Source of the DNA: Sipunculus nudus
Lineage: Eukaryota; Annelida; Sipuncula; Golfingiida; Sipunculidae
NCBI GenBank assembly: GCA_026874595.1
Contig: CM049318.1
Location: 24,875,456-24,939,455, forward strand
Length of the DNA stretch: 64,000 bases
Direction: 5' to 3'
Positions within the stretch are counted from its first letter, which is position 1. Every line of letters begins with the position of its first letter. Below are positions 61,001 to 64,000 of this stretch, in pieces. The position numbers and the translations under genes were made by a program. The notes beneath the pieces were generated by a model, which had not been told where the DNA came from, searched no databases, and saw only the letters and a list, made by a program, of their open reading frames with translations.

Positions 61001-62460
61001 AAAACTTAATGTAAATTATTCACAAGCATATGTAATATGTTCATACGGGTGAAACTGAATAACTAAATGTGATCATTGCCAGTACAGCGGTCTAATGTGT
61101 TAACGGCCATGTATCAAAAATGGTTTGTCAATTGGAGATGGCAGCATTACTACTGTGGTTGACTTCTTATTCGCGAGATTTTAATTTTAGAGTGTTCCGC
61201 ACGGGTTTCCTTTTCGCGATTTTTGCTCAAAGTAACTTATGCAATATCCATATAGATTATTATAACAACCGAATAAGTACGCAAAATTTTAACAATTGCA
61301 TGGGGAGTTAAGGGAACGCCTTCGGTTTGATAGTGACAGATATACCAAAGTATCAATATCATTTAAAAAATCCATCTTTAATTACTGGTAACATAAAATG
61401 TCTGCTAACATTGACAGTACCAGCAGAGTATACGTGAGATCACATCGAGGAGTTACTGCTCACATGTGCAGATGTCGCGTCTTTTTCATGAAGGTTTTAT
61501 TTTTGCGAAAATTACCCCTTCGTGAATATTGCGAATTTGAAGTCGTTGCGAACAAAAAGCCAAACATAGTATGTAATTTTGTCAATCTCAAATACTGTAT
61601 AACTGATTTTTTTTGCGAGCATGCAATTTTCGAGAATTTCGCGAGAGTGCCTTGAAACAATCATTCTCCCGAAAATTGTATTTAATTCTATATCAGTCGT
61701 GAGGGCATAGTTTGAACATTTAATATGCGAGGCCTCTCGCTTTTCTGGTTTCGGTTAAAACAGTTAAATGCATAACCTGGTTGCCCCTTCTTCCGTTTTC
61801 CGTGTTGGCTCATGCTGATGTTATGACATTGTTTTATTAAATTTCAATCAAGTAAAACGATCCCTCCAGCGATTCGCAAAAATAAAATGCTCTTGAAAGC
61901 TACGTCCTTGTTAATTCGCGAAATTAGAGATTCGCGTAAATAACATCTTCTACAGTTTATCGAAACTTACTTAAAAAACACTATGTGTTCTCAGACTCGT
62001 ATCTTCAAACAGACGTTCTTCGCTACGTAACCCTGTCGCAGTGTTGTAACTTAGCTCTCGTGAAGACAAGAGTTTATCTCACCAACAGACTAGTGTATTT
62101 AACTCATCTGAAAAACGACAATTGAAAATCGTTAGTGCTCAGGAAACCAGTCTCGCAAAAGTCATGGTCTGCAGTCATTCTATATGGCTTATTTATAATT
62201 CAGGTTGCTAACGGAGGCTGACAATCACTTAATCAATCATTCTTTGAAAACGTTTTAGCGTGTCCTTTGTATCAACATCGCTTGTACTCATAGTTTTTCT
62301 TACCAAAGCTAAAAGTTTTAGTTTTTCTTACAATAGACCGGTTGTACTAGATCCATAACATCAACGGAACACCAAGGAGCTACATTCAGTATTGTCACTT
62401 TATTACTTATGCCGAGGAGGTTATGTTTTCACCTGCGTTTTTATTTCTCTGTAAAAAATA
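61001..62460. other. Intergenic region upstream of gene C
   Basis: Words such as tttttgcgaaaatta, ttcgcgaaatta and attcgcgtaaat recur at 61490-61940, a decayed dispersed repeat. No gene is supported. Confidence 0.4.
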
Positions 62461-62469
62461 TCTAAAAAA

Positions 62470-62545
62470 ATCACCGCTCCCCAGGTAAGATTTGAACCCA
62501 GAACCTACCGGCTTTGACTCTACCGTTTAACCACAGAAGCGGTTT
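62470..62545 (-). repeat. tRNA-like sequence (SINE head)
   Basis: On the minus strand an A box (tggttaaacgg, 62523-62533) and a B box (gggttcaaatc, 62489-62499) sit at tRNA spacing. The T stem and acceptor stem do not pair, so a functional tRNA is unlikely. Confidence 0.5.
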
Positions 62546-62899
62546 ATATCGCACACGTATACAAAATATAGGACAGATCGTGGATATATATTAATTTATG
62601 TCTCTTCCCCCCTTCACTCACAGTTTATTGCTCAATAAGCTGCCTCTTACAAATTAGATCCGATCTGGTTTCGACAGCTAGAACCTAGGACCGTAGGATA
62701 CTGCACATGGTACAATTACAGTTTAAATTCTATTAACAGTTCTAATTCTATTCTACTTCGAAGACAAATTTCAGGTTGCATGAATCGCCATATTTAAATT
62801 AACTAATACACATTTTTGCTATGAGGATAATGTGATTGACTTTTGATGTGGTCTCACTATTATATTCACATTTGTATCCAAGTATTACGCCAGCTTCCG

Positions 62900-63235
62900 A
62901 TTATCTGACACTTTTGCAAGGTGTTACCGCAATTTTGCTTTCTACTTTGCTAATTTGATTGGATGTTAGATGCTGGTTTGCAGTTACTAAATCTGACTCC
63001 AAGTATTTTAATTTCATTGTCCGGGTGACGAAGCCTCTTCAGACCGGCAACTGTGTCTTGAATTTGCTTATTTTTACCCAGCCATAAAGCTTCAGTTTTG
63101 AAAAAAAATATTTGTAATCCTGAATTTTTTTTTCAAACTCGTTGAGAATAATTAGGGACTCAGTGAGGTCCTTCTTGTCTTGCAGGAAAAGTTTGGTGTC
63201 GTCGGCGTATTGTAGCATTTTGATATTGTTTCTCG
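62900..63235 (-). pseudogene. Non-LTR retrotransposon reverse transcriptase relic (YADD region)
   Basis: The minus strand reads IKMLQYADDTKLFLQDKKDL with the catalytic YADD motif at about 63198-63212. After a frameshift in an A-rich stretch it reads SGLQIF, KTEALWLGKNKQIQD and NEIKILGVRFSN, which fit the region after the YADD box in L1-like and related elements (K.E.LWLG...I...G). A stop follows near 62945. Only about 110 codons remain. Dead fragment of a LINE, clade not resolved. Confidence 0.82.
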
Positions 63236-64000
63236 CAAAAAAAGCCTTTGTGGGAGGTCGATTCCTTTAATGGTTTTGTTTTGCCGTATTTTACAAGCGA
63301 ACAATTAAAAACAATTATTAGCCATTTTACAAAGTCCGTTCCGAAACCAAAGTGTTGAAATGACTTGACCTTAAATTGTTTGGAAAGAGTATCGAATGGC
63401 CTCTTCCACTTTTCTTAAATAAGGCAGTATAAAAGATCATGCACAATGATTCCTTGGAATAAAAAAAATACTATATTGAATAAAATGTTTCCTTAGAACT
63501 TTGAATTTTGCTGATCGTTCAAATATGATTGCACGTTTGCATATGGTGCACCATCGTTCACTTCTTTTATATCTCAGGAACTGCTGCACCAAACCACCAA
63601 ATTTGGCAGAAGTGTTTGATCATGCGCCAGCTGTGTGACTTTTGCTTGTAGATTGAACCACCTGTGGTGGCTTCTGTTTTGTGAGGTGAAAAAAAAAATT
63701 TCTTTTTCTTTTTTTCATCATGAATCCAATATTCAACCTTTTGCTTTCATCTAATGTTCAACTCTATATTTGAATAAGGGAAATAACATGTGACCTGAAT
63801 AGAATTCCCTTAAGTGAATTGATTATTTTCAAAGTTGCTTTTTCATTCAAACATAAATAAATCCAATCACCAAATGTTACGATTTCATATGACTGCATAT
63901 GTCATTTAAAATTTATAAACAGAGTACCAAGCAACAAGAGCTATTGGCACAAAATTTAAGGACATTTCTTGGCATTAGCCATCACAGCCACCTATTTTAG
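63236..64000. other. Right edge, no gene seen
   Basis: Beyond the LINE relic no exon, RNA gene or clear repeat is supported, apart from short A and T runs. Confidence 0.45.

Noticed and set aside
62470-62545. Functional tRNA gene
   Set aside because: A and B boxes are present, but the T stem and acceptor stem do not pair. The same failure was seen for 10430-10545.

Overview
The window is AT-rich animal DNA with large introns, many (TA)n arrays, poly-G runs and dense relics of mobile elements. Intron-rich chitin-binding membrane mucins, a TRIM/NHL-type gene and Helentron-like elements with tandem cores together suggest a marine mollusc, most likely a bivalve. Species is not determined. Nothing looks prokaryotic. 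Most open frames are short and non-coding, so the real genes had to be rebuilt from splice sites and reading phase.

The main content is a cluster of four paralogous genes encoding small type I membrane proteins. Each is built as signal peptide exon / one chitin-binding type-2 (peritrophin-A, CBM14-like) exon / one Ser-Thr-rich stalk exon / one last exon holding a transmembrane helix and a short conserved cytosolic tail. All internal junctions are phase 1. The CBM14 exon is exactly 192 bp with 8 cysteines at identical positions in the three copies where it is present. Gene D (+, cut by the left edge) has its stalk exon at 66-188 and TM exon at 4526-4758. Gene A (+) is 18149-22732 and carries a 39-bp mucin-type tandem repeat. 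Gene B (+) is 41274-48462. Gene C (-) is 60757-52829, facing gene B tail to tail. The B and C CBM14 exons differ at 8 of 192 bases inside a ~620-bp inverted homology, while their stalk and TM exons are far more diverged. This points to a recent exon-centred gene conversion.

Other coding content: a single-exon small membrane protein on the minus strand (27729-28100) with a start-less duplicate of its signal region beside it; a TRIM/NHL-like pseudogene (33905-35737) with one internal stop, two frameshifts and a lost RING zinc ligand; two non-LTR reverse transcriptase relics (6786-7101 and 62900-63235); and one orphan phase 1-1 candidate exon (52678-52809).

The rest is intron and intergenic DNA. 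It contains a Helentron-like element with six ~180-bp core repeats (23811-25006) inserted in an older dispersed repeat whose inverted, uninterrupted copy lies at 42825-43838; a 5.3-kb element with inverted arms (10976-16312); tRNA-derived SINE-like pieces; foldback elements; TIR elements; and a GA-rich complex satellite (36250-37080). No confident tRNA, rRNA or CRISPR was found.
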